Assembly: GCF_011046735.1 (NCBI RefSeq)
Contig: NZ_CP049258.1
Location: 62,001 to 126,000, forward strand
Source of the DNA: Nordella sp. HKS 07
Lineage (GTDB): Bacteria; Pseudomonadota; Alphaproteobacteria; Rhizobiales; Aestuariivirgaceae
Direction: 5' to 3'
Length of the DNA stretch: 64,000 nt
Part shown: piece after piece, positions 8,462 through 16,924 of the stretch
Layout of the letters: each line of letters opens with the position of its first letter
Numbering within the stretch: the stretch's first letter is position 1
Position numbers and translations under genes: made by a program
Notes under the pieces: generated by a model
What the model saw: the letters and a program-made list of their open reading frames with translations, nothing else
Database searches by the model: none
What the model was told of the DNA's origin: nothing

Positions 8462-9625
8462 TCACTTCTCCCGCCGCCCCAGCCGCCTTTCCCAGCCTCC
8501 CTCATGCACATTGAGATAGGCGTTGGGATCGTAGGGATGCCGGTCGATCTCATCGATATTGAGATCGATGCCGAGGCCTGGCGCATCGGGCAAGGACAGA
8601 TGGCCGTTCGCCGGATCGATCCCGGGATGCCAGGTGACGAGATCGCGCGTCCAGGGATCGTTGAAGGCGTCGAAATGCTCCTGGATCAGGAAATTCGGCA
8701 CCGCGGCGGCAAGCTGCAGGCAGACCGCGGTCGCTACCGGCCCGCCGCTCTGATGCGGCGCGATATGGCTGCCATGGGCGAAGGCCAGATTGGCCACTTG
8801 CAGGCTCGGCGCGATGCCGCCGAGCGACATCGGCTCGGGCTGAAAGATATTGACGCCGCCGCCCGCCGCCAGGGTGTAGAACTGCCCGACCGTGTCATAC
8901 ATCTCGCCCGTCGCCACCGGAATGGGCGAGCGACGCGCTACCTCGTGCACCGTCTCCTGCCGGTCGCGTGAGGTCGGCTCCTCCCACCAATAGATGTCGA
9001 GATCGGCGAAGCGCTCCGCCGCCTGAAGCGCCGCGATCTCGGTGAAGCGCGCATGCACGTCGATAAGGATCCGCGTGTCGCCCGGCAGGCCGTCGCGCAG
9101 TTTGCGGCAGATCGCATAGGAAAGCTCGAGCTCCTCGCGCGACAGAAAACCCTGCGCCGCACCGAAGGGATCGAGCTTGAGCGCCTTGAAGCCCTTGTCG
9201 ATCACAGCTTTCGCCGCTTCCAGGAAGGCTTCCGGCGTGCGTTCGGTGCGATACCAGCCATTGGCATAGCCCAGCACCGCGTCGCGCATCCGCCCGCCCA
9301 GAAGCTGGTGGATCGGCACGCCGAGGCTCTTGCCGAGAATGTCCCAGCTGGCGACCTCGATCGCGGCGATCACAGTGCGATGGATGTGGCCGCCGTCGAG
9401 CGACACGCTGTCGAGCAGGCGCTTCGCCAGCGCATTGATGCGGCGCGGATCTTGTCCGATGGCCAGGTGCTTGAGCTCATGCACCCCCGCTTCGGTCGTC
9501 TTGATGAAACCGTTGAGCGTTCCCTCGCCCACGCCATGGATCCCCTTGTCGGTATGGACCTTCACGAACAGCCAGTTCTTCCAGCCGGCGCCGACGGTGA
9601 AGGTTTCGATCTCCGTGATCTTCAT
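8462..9625 (-). CDS. Enolase-superfamily sugar-acid dehydratase (galactonate-dehydratase-like)
   Basis: 387 residues of the mandelate racemase/muconate lactonizing group. The N-terminal capping domain starts MKITEIETF. The barrel carries 'ALKLDPFG', the metal ligands Asp (in 'ILIDVHAR'), Glu (in 'WWEEP') and Glu (in 'ATGEMYD'), and a C-terminal 'APHQSGG' His. The Asp-x-His and barrel-end His match the D-galactonate dehydratase type, which removes water from an aldonate to give a 2-keto-3-deoxy acid. It is the last gene of a minus-strand operon with the split transketolase and an SDR. Substrate unknown. Confidence 0.9.
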   Translation of the reverse strand: MKITEIETFTVGAGWKNWLFVKVHTDKGIHGVGEGTLNGFIKTTEAGVHELKHLAIGQDPRRINALAKRLLDSVSLDGGHIHRTVIAAIEVASWDILGKSLGVPIHQLLGGRMRDAVLGYANGWYRTERTPEAFLEAAKAVIDKGFKALKLDPFGAAQGFLSREELELSYAICRKLRDGLPGDTRILIDVHARFTEIAALQAAERFADLDIYWWEEPTSRDRQETVHEVARRSPIPVATGEMYDTVGQFYTLAAGGGVNIFQPEPMSLGGIAPSLQVANLAFAHGSHIAPHQSGGPVATAVCLQLAAAVPNFLIQEHFDAFNDPWTRDLVTWHPGIDPANGHLSLPDAPGLGIDLNIDEIDRHPYDPNAYLNVHEGGWERRLGRREK

Positions 9626-9635
9626 GGCAAGCTTC

Positions 9636-10625
9636 CTATCTCACGGCAGTGATCTTCTCGACGATCGCCGCCGTCGTCAAACCGTAGCGCGCCTGCAGCG
9701 TCGGTACCGCACCGCATTCGATATAGCGGTCCGGCAGGCCGATCCGGGTGATCTTGCGCGCCACGCCGGCGTCGAACAGGGTCTCGGCGACGAGGCTCGC
9801 AAGCCCGCCCGCCACGACATGGTTCTCCGCGGTGACGAGATGATCGACATGCGCCGCGAAATCCGCCACGGCGTCGTGATCGAAGGGCTTGATCGTCGGC
9901 ACATGCAGGACGCCGACGCTGATGCCGCGCTTTTCGAGCTCCGCCGCCGCATCGAGCGCGCGTTCCGTCATCAACCCCGTCGCGATGATGCCGACATCTT
10001 TGCCTTCGCGCAGCTTGCGCGCCTTGCCGATTTCGAAGCGATAGCCGGGATCGAGAACGACCGGTACATTGCCGCGCAGCAGCCGCATATAGACGGGGCC
10101 CGGATGATCGGTGATCGCCGCCGTCGCCGCCATGATCTCGGTCGCATCGCAGGGATCGATGACGACGAGGCCGGGGATCATCCGCATCAGCGCCAGATCC
10201 TCGATCGCCTGATGCGTGCCGCCATAGCCGGTGGTGATCCCCGGCAAGCCGGCGATGATCTTCACATTCAGGTTGGAATGGGCGAGCGCTATGGCCACGA
10301 AATCATAAGCGCGCCGGGTCGCAAAGACGCCATAGGTGGTGGCGAAAGGCTGCTTGCCGGCCCGCGCCAGTCCTGCCGCCACCGCCACGAGATTCTGCTC
10401 TGCCATGCCGACATTGAAGAAGCGCTCCGGGAAGGCGTCGCGGAACGGATGGATGTCGGTATATTTGCCGAGATCGGCGGTGAGGCCGACGATCTCCGGC
10501 CGCGTCTGGGCCAGCTTCGCCAGGGCCTGGCCGAAGGGCGCGGTGATGTTCTGCCGTCCGCCGCCGGTCGCCTCGTCCTGCCCCATGGCGAGGGTGCGGC
10601 CGGCCTGTTTCGTTGGTGCACTCAT
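9636..10625 (-). CDS. Transketolase C-terminal subunit
   Basis: 329 residues: the pyrimidine-binding half of a transketolase followed by the transketolase C domain. 'VGLTADLGKYT', 'FNVGMAEQNLVAVAAGLARAGK' with the catalytic Glu, and 'GVFATRRAYDF' mark the Pyr domain; 'KDVGIIATGLMTERAL' opens the C domain. It pairs with the N-terminal subunit encoded just upstream (3 bases between genes) to form a thiamine-diphosphate enzyme moving two-carbon ketol units. Split transketolases in sugar operons usually act on unusual sugar phosphates or sugar acids rather than in the general pentose phosphate pathway. Confidence 0.92.
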   Translation of the reverse strand: MSAPTKQAGRTLAMGQDEATGGGRQNITAPFGQALAKLAQTRPEIVGLTADLGKYTDIHPFRDAFPERFFNVGMAEQNLVAVAAGLARAGKQPFATTYGVFATRRAYDFVAIALAHSNLNVKIIAGLPGITTGYGGTHQAIEDLALMRMIPGLVVIDPCDATEIMAATAAITDHPGPVYMRLLRGNVPVVLDPGYRFEIGKARKLREGKDVGIIATGLMTERALDAAAELEKRGISVGVLHVPTIKPFDHDAVADFAAHVDHLVTAENHVVAGGLASLVAETLFDAGVARKITRIGLPDRYIECGAVPTLQARYGLTTAAIVEKITAVR

Positions 10626-10628
10626 GGC

Positions 10629-11471
10629 TCAGCCCCTCACGCTGTCTTCGAATTCGGCGATGATGCTGTCCCATTGCGCCACATCGACACTGAAGAAATG
10701 CGATTTCGGGCTCGCCTCGATGCGCGCCGCACCCTTGCCGGGCTTGGTGCGCAGCACGATCGCCTTGGGTTTGCCGTTGCGGCTGCGCGTGCGCGCCAGG
10801 GCATCGCTCACCGCTTGCATGTCGTTGCCGTCGATTTCGATCGTCTCCCAGCCGAAGGCACGCCATTTGTCGGCGACCGGCTCCATGTCGAGCACCATCG
10901 GCCCGTCCGCCTGGATGCCGTTGCAATCGATCAGCGCGACCAGGCGGTCGAGACCGAAATGGCTTCCCGCCATCGCCGCCTCCCAGGTCGAGCCCTCCTG
11001 CATCTCACCGTCCGACAGTTCGACGAAGACGCGCGCGTCGGAAGCAGACAGCCTGACGCCGAGGGCTTGGCCTACGCCCTGCCCGAGACCATGGCCGAGC
11101 GAGCCGCCGATCACCTCGACGCCTGGCGTCGTGTCGAGCGTCGACATTTCGAGCCGGCTGTCATCGGCGCCATAGGTGGAAAGCTCGGAGAGCGGGATGA
11201 TCCCCGCTTCGGCGAGGGCCGCCCACAAGGCGATCGAATAATGTCCGGTCGAGAGCAGGAATCGGTCGCGGTCCGCCCAGTCGAGATTGCCGGCGTCATA
11301 GCGCATTTCATGGAAGTAGAGCGCCGCCAGGAGATCGGCGATGCCGAGCCCCTGGCCGATATAGCCCTGCCCCTGGCCGCGCGCCATGGTGAGCATGTGG
11401 CGGCGCAGGCTGGTCGCGCGCCGCTTGAGATCTGCGACATCGGCGTCGCCGGGTGGAGAATTGCGTGCCAT
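10629..11471 (-). CDS. Transketolase N-terminal subunit
   Basis: 280 residues: the diphosphate-binding half. 'SLRRHMLTMARGQGQGYIGQGLGIADLLAALYF' includes the usual start of the domain; in 'QGQGYIGQG' the common 'GHIGGS' signature is altered to Y-I-G-Q. 'DRFLLSTGHYSIALWAAL' and 'GSLGHGLGQGVG' follow, then the metal/ThDP motif 'SDGEMQEGSTWEA', ending in the 'NG' of 'DCNGIQADG'. It is directly between the SDR and the C-terminal subunit gene, all on the minus strand, so the four genes form one operon. The altered substrate-side loop fits a specialised donor. Confidence 0.92.
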   Translation of the reverse strand: MARNSPPGDADVADLKRRATSLRRHMLTMARGQGQGYIGQGLGIADLLAALYFHEMRYDAGNLDWADRDRFLLSTGHYSIALWAALAEAGIIPLSELSTYGADDSRLEMSTLDTTPGVEVIGGSLGHGLGQGVGQALGVRLSASDARVFVELSDGEMQEGSTWEAAMAGSHFGLDRLVALIDCNGIQADGPMVLDMEPVADKWRAFGWETIEIDGNDMQAVSDALARTRSRNGKPKAIVLRTKPGKGAARIEASPKSHFFSVDVAQWDSIIAEFEDSVRG

Positions 11472-11475
11472 GAGA

Positions 11476-12270
11476 TCAGTCCTTGTCGAGTCCGCCGGAC
11501 ATATTGAGCCGCTCGGCGGTCATGTAGGCGGGCGCATCGAGCGCCAGCCAGACGACGGCTTTCGCCACTTCGCCGATCTCGGCGCGCCGGCCGAGCGGAA
11601 TGCGCCGGGTGCGCTCGTCCAGAAAGGCCTGCAGATCGTCGCGGCCGTTGATGCGGGCGAGTTCGACCTCGGTCGAGCGCTGCATGTCGGTGTCCATCAT
11701 GCCGGGCGCCAGGCTGTTGACCAGAACGCCATAGGGCGCGAGTGCCACGGCGAGCGCGCGCGTGATCGAATCGACGCCAGCCTTGCTCGCCGTGTAGGCC
11801 GTATAATCGGGCAATGCCATGCGCGAGCCGGGCGAGGTGATATTGACGATGCGCCCCGAACGTTGATCACGCATCACCCGCCCCGCCGCCTTGCAGGCCA
11901 TGGCGAGTGCCGTGACATTGAGCGCCATGGTGCGCGTCCAGCAGGCGAAGGTGGACTCGAGAAAGGGCTCGATGGCGCCATAGCCCGCATTGTTGATGAG
12001 GATATCGATGCCGCCCCAGCGCGTGACGACCTTCTCCACCGCGGCCTCGGGCGCGCCCTCACGGGTGAAGTCGCTGACGATCGCCTCCGCCTCGGCCCCT
12101 TCAGCGCGCACGAGTTGCGCTGTCTCGGCGATGCCGGCTTCATTGATGTCGGTGATGGCGACGGCGGCACCCCGCCTTGCCAGTTGCAGTGCCACTTCGC
12201 GGCCGAGCCCGCCGGCGGCGCCCGTGACGAGCGCCCGTGGGCGCGTCTCATTCTTCGGTTTGTCGGTCAT
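11476..12270 (-). CDS. SDR-family dehydrogenase (canonical)
   Basis: About 264 residues with every classical SDR motif: 'ALVTGAAGGLG' for NAD(P), 'INNAGYG', Ser in 'NITSPGS', 'YTASK', and 'NSLAPGMMDTDM'. It is likely to oxidise a sugar, aldonate or keto-deoxy acid in the local pathway. An ATG nine codons upstream (12297) is also in frame, but the operator and -10 region at 12282-12296 cover it, so the ATG at 12270 is preferred; the transcript would then have a very short leader. It is the first gene of the minus-strand operon with the split transketolase and dehydratase. Confidence 0.9.
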   Translation of the reverse strand: MTDKPKNETRPRALVTGAAGGLGREVALQLARRGAAVAITDINEAGIAETAQLVRAEGAEAEAIVSDFTREGAPEAAVEKVVTRWGGIDILINNAGYGAIEPFLESTFACWTRTMALNVTALAMACKAAGRVMRDQRSGRIVNITSPGSRMALPDYTAYTASKAGVDSITRALAVALAPYGVLVNSLAPGMMDTDMQRSTEVELARINGRDDLQAFLDERTRRIPLGRRAEIGEVAKAVVWLALDAPAYMTAERLNMSGGLDKD

Positions 12271-12281
12271 CTTGACGATGA

Positions 12282-12310
12282 CTGATACCGGTACCATAAA
12301 TCTCTGTCAA
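12282..12310 (-). promoter_or_regulatory. Promoter with LacI-type operator, upstream of the SDR-transketolase operon
   Basis: On the minus strand TTGACA (12310-12305), 17 bases, then TATCAG (12287-12282). The 14-base near-palindrome TGGTACCGGTATCA (12296-12283) covers the spacer end and -10. The ABC operon at 23524 has exactly the same arrangement. It sits between divergent genes, so it may also affect the dehydratase at 12373. The regulator is probably the LacI protein at 7215. Confidence 0.7.
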
Positions 12311-12372
12311 CGGAGAGGTCGCGCATCCTGCAAGGTTCGCTATCATTGGCGACGCATTCGGAGAGGGAAAAC

Positions 12373-13593
12373 ATGAAGATCGTCGCCATCGAGACCGTGC
12401 AGATCGCGGAGTTTCCTTTCCTCTTCTGGCTGCGGCTCTATACCGATGCCGGTATCGTCGGCACCGGCGAGACCTTCTGGGCGCCGGGGCCGGTGGCGAG
12501 CTACATTCACGATCATGTCGCCTCCTATCTCCTCGGCAAGGATCCGCGCGACATCGAGCTGCATGATCGCACGCTGGCCAGCGTCTATGTCGGCGCCCGC
12601 GACTCGGGCGCCGAACTGCGCGGCAATTCGGCCGTCAATATCGCGCTCTGGGATATTTACGGCCAGGCGCTTGGCGAGCCCGTCTGGCGCCTGCTCGGCG
12701 GGCGCACCCACCATAGTGTCCCGATCTACAACACCTGCGCCGGTTATGGTCATGTCAGGGCGACGAAGCGCAACGCTCTCTTCGAGCGCACCGAGGACTG
12801 GTCGCTGAAGCCCGGGGATTCGGCCGAAGGGCCTTACGAGGATCTTCTGGCCTGGCGTTACAATGCCGGCGAGTTGGCCAAGAGCCTGTTTTCCGAAGGC
12901 ATCGGCGCCATGAAGATCTGGCCCTTCGACATCGCCGCCGAGGCGTCCAACGGCACGCGCCTGTCGCTGGCCGATCTCGACAAGGCGCTCGCGCCCTTCG
13001 CGAAGATTCGTGAGGCCGTCGGCCGCGAGATGGAGATCATGGTGGAGCTCCACGGCCTGTGGACCCTGCCGCCCGCTCTGCGCATCGCCGAAGCGCTGAA
13101 GCCCTATGACGTGGCATGGCTCGAGGAGCCGATCCGCTACAACGAGCTCGACGCCTTGGCCGAGCTCGCCCGCCACACGACCATTCCGATCGCCGCGAGC
13201 GAGCGGCTCGCCACGCGCCAGATGTTCAAGCAGCTGATCGACAGGCGCGGCGCCTCGGTGATCATGATCGACCTGGCCTGGTGCGGCGGCCTTTCCGAAG
13301 CCCGCAAGATCGCCAACATGGCCGAAGCGAGCGAGCTTCCGGTGACCTTGCATGATTGCACCGGGCCCGTCGTCTACGCCGCGAGTTGCGCCCTGTCCGC
13401 CACGCTGCCTAATGTAAATTACCAGGAAGCGGTGCGCGCTTATTACACCGGCTGGTACCGCGAGATCACCGACGACATCCCGGTTGTGACCGCCGGAAAA
13501 GTGGCGCCTTTGGAAGGACCGGGCCTTGGCCTCAGCCTCAAGCCGGAGCTGTTCCGAAGATCGGATGCAACGGTCCGCAAGACCGCGCTGTGA
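12373..13593 (+). CDS. Second enolase-superfamily sugar-acid dehydratase
   Basis: 406 residues, mandelate racemase/muconate lactonizing family. The start MKIVAIETVQ follows GGAGAGGG; an earlier in-frame ATG adds only nine non-conserved residues. The barrel has 'AMKIWPFD', the metal ligands Glu (in 'IMVELHGLW'), Glu (in 'WLEEP') and Glu (in 'AASERLA'), and a His-Asp pair in 'LHDCTGP'. It is a different subgroup from the dehydratase at 8462, so two dehydration steps or two substrates are possible. It is transcribed away from the SDR-transketolase operon, with a LacI-type operator between them. Confidence 0.9.
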   Translation: MKIVAIETVQIAEFPFLFWLRLYTDAGIVGTGETFWAPGPVASYIHDHVASYLLGKDPRDIELHDRTLASVYVGARDSGAELRGNSAVNIALWDIYGQALGEPVWRLLGGRTHHSVPIYNTCAGYGHVRATKRNALFERTEDWSLKPGDSAEGPYEDLLAWRYNAGELAKSLFSEGIGAMKIWPFDIAAEASNGTRLSLADLDKALAPFAKIREAVGREMEIMVELHGLWTLPPALRIAEALKPYDVAWLEEPIRYNELDALAELARHTTIPIAASERLATRQMFKQLIDRRGASVIMIDLAWCGGLSEARKIANMAEASELPVTLHDCTGPVVYAASCALSATLPNVNYQEAVRAYYTGWYREITDDIPVVTAGKVAPLEGPGLGLSLKPELFRRSDATVRKTAL

Positions 13594-13635
13594 TCCCCTC
13601 TCCCAATTTGGCCGAAGTCGGGGTGAGGGCTCCAT

Positions 13636-14001
13636 CTACTTTGCGGCATCAATGGCCGCAAGCAACGCCGCGTTGCTGAACGGTTTCGAAAAAAATGCAA
13701 TGGCACCGGCAGCTTCGCAACGTTCTCGTGTTCCGGCATCGCCGCGCGCAGTAATGATGATCGCCGGGACTTCCACACTCGTGAGTTTCAGATGCTGAAG
13801 GAGTTCGAGGCCCGTCATCCCGGGCAGCTGCAGATCGATAATCACGCATCTCGGCAACCCATCCGGCAGCGCGGCGACGAACTCCTCCGCTGTAGCATAC
13901 GTCTTCGCTTGAATTCCGCGAACACGTAGCAAGCGTCTCAGAGCCTTCAACACGGACGGGTCATCATCGACAATAGCGATCCAACCGGAAGCCTTCGCCA
14001 T
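13636..14001 (-). CDS. Single-domain response regulator (CheY-like receiver)
   Basis: 121 residues consisting only of a receiver domain: acidic pocket 'VDDD' (11-14), phosphoacceptor Asp56 in 'IIDLQLPG', conserved Thr and Lys in 'ITARG' and 'FFSKPF'. There is no output domain, so it probably works as a phosphate relay or sink for the kinase encoded at 14686. It is the last of three minus-strand signalling genes. Codon use here is visibly less GC-ended than in the flanking sugar genes. Confidence 0.9.
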   Translation of the reverse strand: MAKASGWIAIVDDDPSVLKALRRLLRVRGIQAKTYATAEEFVAALPDGLPRCVIIDLQLPGMTGLELLQHLKLTSVEVPAIIITARGDAGTRERCEAAGAIAFFSKPFSNAALLAAIDAAK

Positions 14002-14071
14002 AAGCCGGATTATGCGGCTGCTCTATCCGGGATGTCGATCTGATCCTTGGACCAGTAGGCTCCATCTCCTC

Positions 14072-14689
14072 CTATTTTGTAATGCCGGCCTTTTGCGCCA
14101 TTCGCACGAGTTCGGCAACTGTCCTCACCCCCAGCTTCCTCATCACGGCACCGCGGTGCAACTTGATGGTGTTTAAGACCGTGCCAAGATCGCCGGCGAT
14201 TTGCTTATTGAGACGTCCGGCGACAACGTGGGCGAAGACCTCGCGTTGACGAGGAGTCAAAGTCGCAATCTTCGCTGCAATCGATGCCAGTTCGGTGTCC
14301 ATCTGACGAGTCTTCGCATCCTCTTCCTGGGCGCGGGCTATCGCTGCCAACAAGTCCTGGTTGCTCATGGGTTTGGTGAGGAAATCGATGGCGCCGGCCC
14401 TCATCGCGCGTACAGTTATCGGAATATCGCCCTTTCCGCTGAGAAAAATGACTGGTCGATGCGATCCGCCTATGGTCAATGCCTGCTGGAGCTCGAGACC
14501 GTCGAGGCCGGGCATGGCGACGTCCAATATGGCGCACCCTGGAATCGTCGCATCGTGGTCTGCGAGAAACTCGTGAGGCGAGGTATATGATTGAACATGA
14601 TACCCCTTGGTACGCAGCAGTCGTGACAACGCCTTGATCAGTCTGGCGTCATCATCGACAATGAATACCGTGAACGTCCTTTCCATCAC
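14072..14689 (-). CDS. FixJ/NarL-type response regulator
   Basis: 205 residues. The receiver domain has 'VDDDAR', Asp56 in 'AILDVAMPG' and Lys in 'FLTKPMS'; the FixJ-like linker is followed by a LuxR-type helix-turn-helix '[25 protein letters not shown]'. It is the DNA-binding output of the adjacent sensor kinase, whose stop it overlaps by four bases. A probable target is the intergenic region at 16693-16924, where a CCCTAGGG palindrome precedes the sulfatase gene; this is inferred from position only. Confidence 0.93.
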   Translation of the reverse strand: MMERTFTVFIVDDDARLIKALSRLLRTKGYHVQSYTSPHEFLADHDATIPGCAILDVAMPGLDGLELQQALTIGGSHRPVIFLSGKGDIPITVRAMRAGAIDFLTKPMSNQDLLAAIARAQEEDAKTRQMDTELASIAAKIATLTPRQREVFAHVVAGRLNKQIAGDLGTVLNTIKLHRGAVMRKLGVRTVAELVRMAQKAGITK

Positions 14690-16692
14690 TTAGCCGTCGC
14701 GAACATTTGCTCGGTCGGCAGCGACAGTTCTGCGACCGCCCCGCCAGCCACATCGTTCGAAAGTGCCAGACTTCCGCCATGAGCCCGAACGATCGTTGAA
14801 CAGATGGTCAGGCCGAGGCCAAGACCATGAGGCTTGGTGGTATGGAACCGCTCGAACAATCGGCCCTGCTCCGAAAGGGGGATACCAGTACCGCAATCCT
14901 TCACAAGCACTTTAACCCTCCCAGCTCCAGCCGCGTGCGTCGAAAGCATGACGAGCCGCCGCTCCTGGGGTGTGGAGGCCATAGCATCCATTGCGTTCAT
15001 GATGAGATTCAGGAGGACCTGCTGCAGCTGGACCGGATTGCCGAAGGTCACCGGAAGGGCGTCTGCGAGATCAAGCTTGACATTGATCCTGCGGCTGATC
15101 AACTCGCTGTGAAGCAATGCGAGGGTTGATTTGATCGTATCATTGATATCGACCTCTTCGAACTTCCTTTCGCTCTTTCTCAGGAGGTTGCGCATACGCT
15201 CGATGACTTCGCTCGCCCTGCGATTGTCGTGAACGATATCCTCGAGAACACCGCGAACCTCGCCGAGGTCCGGCGAGTTCTCCGCCAGCAGATCGAGCCC
15301 TGTTTCGGCGTTCGACTGGACTGCAGTGAGAGGCTGGTTGATTTCATGGGCGATCGCGCCCGAGAGCTCGCCTAGCGCGGAGATACGGGTCAGATGCGCA
15401 AGCTCCTGGCGTTGCGCTGCCGCTTCGTTTTCTGCTCGTCGTCGTCTGCGGTTCTGAAAGAGAACGTAGGCAATCAGGAATGTCTGTGCGATGATGAGCG
15501 CTGCGGCAGCCGCGATGTGCCAGCGGTATTGCTTCCAGGCGGGTGGCGACCAATTCACGATGTCGCTGCCCTCGGGAAGGTTCGCGAAAGACAGCGACAG
15601 ACGTTCCAATACGGCTCCATCCACGACATTGTGACTGGTATCCCCGATATAGGGCCGGATGCTGGATGCTTTCTCGCCGCCGAGCACGCGCAGGGCTAGT
15701 CGTGCGGTCTCTTGTCCCACTGCCTCGAAACTATCGGCATAAACGCCAGCAACTCCGGTGCCAAGGAAGGAATCGTAGGGCCCAAAGATCGGCGCCGGCG
15801 AGACCTCGGCAAGCATACGGAGGACATCGCGAGGTACGAATTGCCTACCTGCGCCATCTTCGAACACGCTGAGATAAATGACGATGGTCTGAGGCGGCAG
15901 CGCCTTGATTTTATCGAGCAGCTCCCCGACTGGAAGTCCGGCAAGATAGGTCACGCGGTAGCGATCCTCGAAAGGCTTGAACGCTTCGTGCGCAGTTTTT
16001 TTCCAGTTACGGTCGAACTCGGCGGCACCGCTCACGACGACGATATCCATCGCGTCGGGCATCAGCCGCCTGGCAAGTTCGACTACCTTTCGAACGTCGA
16101 GCTCGCTCAGAATTCCAGTACTGTTCGATAGGTTTGCAATGGACGGATCGTCAGGGGGGACTTGGGTGAAGATGATCGGTGCCTCGGGGGCGAGCGTGCT
16201 CCGTTCCCTACTCAGTAGCATGATTGCATCGTCCGCTATCCCAATCATCAGGTCAATTTTGAGATCCCGATACTTGTCGCGGAGGTATCGGGAATAATTG
16301 CCGGACGTCCAAATCTTTGGGAAGCGCATTTCATCGAAATACTCGGTGTAAAGACGGACAGTGGAGCTTTCAGAAAATCCCGATCGCAGTCCGCGCGCAA
16401 CAAGTTGCATGGCCGGCAGCTCGGAGTCGGCCGAAAAGACGATGAGTACGTTCGGCTGACGGCTATCCGCCTCGGCATGGGCCTCGATCGCCGTAAGACA
16501 GTTGATCGCAAAAGCTAAAACGATGAGAGATGCCTTGTGAGCGCCATTCGGCGAATGTATGCGTCGCCGGGGTGCACCCGCGCATTTAATTGAGCCAAAC
16601 CAAGGAGATGCAAAGACCGACAGCCGGGTCTCGGCGAACGTGCGGAGCGCGCGCTCTACGCTAAGGGCAAGAGAACGACGGCGGACCCGCAT
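14686..16692 (-). CDS. Membrane sensor histidine kinase with ABC-substrate-binding-like sensor
   Basis: 668 residues. A hydrophobic export segment lies near 54-72. A periplasmic domain of the ABC_sub_bind type (about 78-375) resembles a small-molecule binding protein. One membrane helix lies near 391-413. The HisKA region has His449 in '[17 protein letters not shown]', and a HATPase_c domain follows with '[19 protein letters not shown]' and '[10 protein letters not shown]'. It senses an unknown ligand outside the membrane and phosphorylates the two regulators downstream. The N-terminal 50 residues before the export segment look non-conserved, so the true start may lie further in. Divergent from the sulfatase gene. 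Confidence 0.9.
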   Translation of the reverse strand: MRVRRRSLALSVERALRTFAETRLSVFASPWFGSIKCAGAPRRRIHSPNGAHKASLIVLAFAINCLTAIEAHAEADSRQPNVLIVFSADSELPAMQLVARGLRSGFSESSTVRLYTEYFDEMRFPKIWTSGNYSRYLRDKYRDLKIDLMIGIADDAIMLLSRERSTLAPEAPIIFTQVPPDDPSIANLSNSTGILSELDVRKVVELARRLMPDAMDIVVVSGAAEFDRNWKKTAHEAFKPFEDRYRVTYLAGLPVGELLDKIKALPPQTIVIYLSVFEDGAGRQFVPRDVLRMLAEVSPAPIFGPYDSFLGTGVAGVYADSFEAVGQETARLALRVLGGEKASSIRPYIGDTSHNVVDGAVLERLSLSFANLPEGSDIVNWSPPAWKQYRWHIAAAAALIIAQTFLIAYVLFQNRRRRRAENEAAAQRQELAHLTRISALGELSGAIAHEINQPLTAVQSNAETGLDLLAENSPDLGEVRGVLEDIVHDNRRASEVIERMRNLLRKSERKFEEVDINDTIKSTLALLHSELISRRINVKLDLADALPVTFGNPVQLQQVLLNLIMNAMDAMASTPQERRLVMLSTHAAGAGRVKVLVKDCGTGIPLSEQGRLFERFHTTKPHGLGLGLTICSTIVRAHGGSLALSNDVAGGAVAELSLPTEQMFATAK

Positions 16693-16767
16693 GTCACCCT
16701 ACTGGCCGGGATGATACCCACGCCCATCATACGCGATCCGAAGACTTCAATGAATACCAGTGGCGTC

Positions 16768-16784
16768 GTCCCCTAGGGACCCCA
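16768..16784. promoter_or_regulatory. CCCTAGGG palindrome in the kinase-sulfatase divergent region
   Basis: GTCCCCTAGGGACCCC contains the perfect palindrome CCCTAGGG (16771-16778) in a 232-base region between the divergent kinase and sulfatase genes. It is an operator candidate for the FixJ-type regulator. I see no clear sigma-70 promoter beside it. Confidence 0.35.
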
Positions 16785-16924
16785 GCGGGTTTATCGTGGG
16801 CGGTATCGGGCTGATCCTGGTCCAAGGTCCACTGGTCCAAGGCACAGTAGCGCCCCGTAATTTTGTTTGGAATCATCCGGGAAGGCCGCACCACATGGTG
16901 CCTTACGACCGAAGGAGCACGGTG

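Noticed and set aside
9330-11507. 725-codon open frame on the plus strand opposite the dehydratase and transketolase genes
   Set aside because: It mirrors the codon pattern of the real minus-strand genes in GC-rich DNA, has no family motifs, and crosses three well-supported genes.
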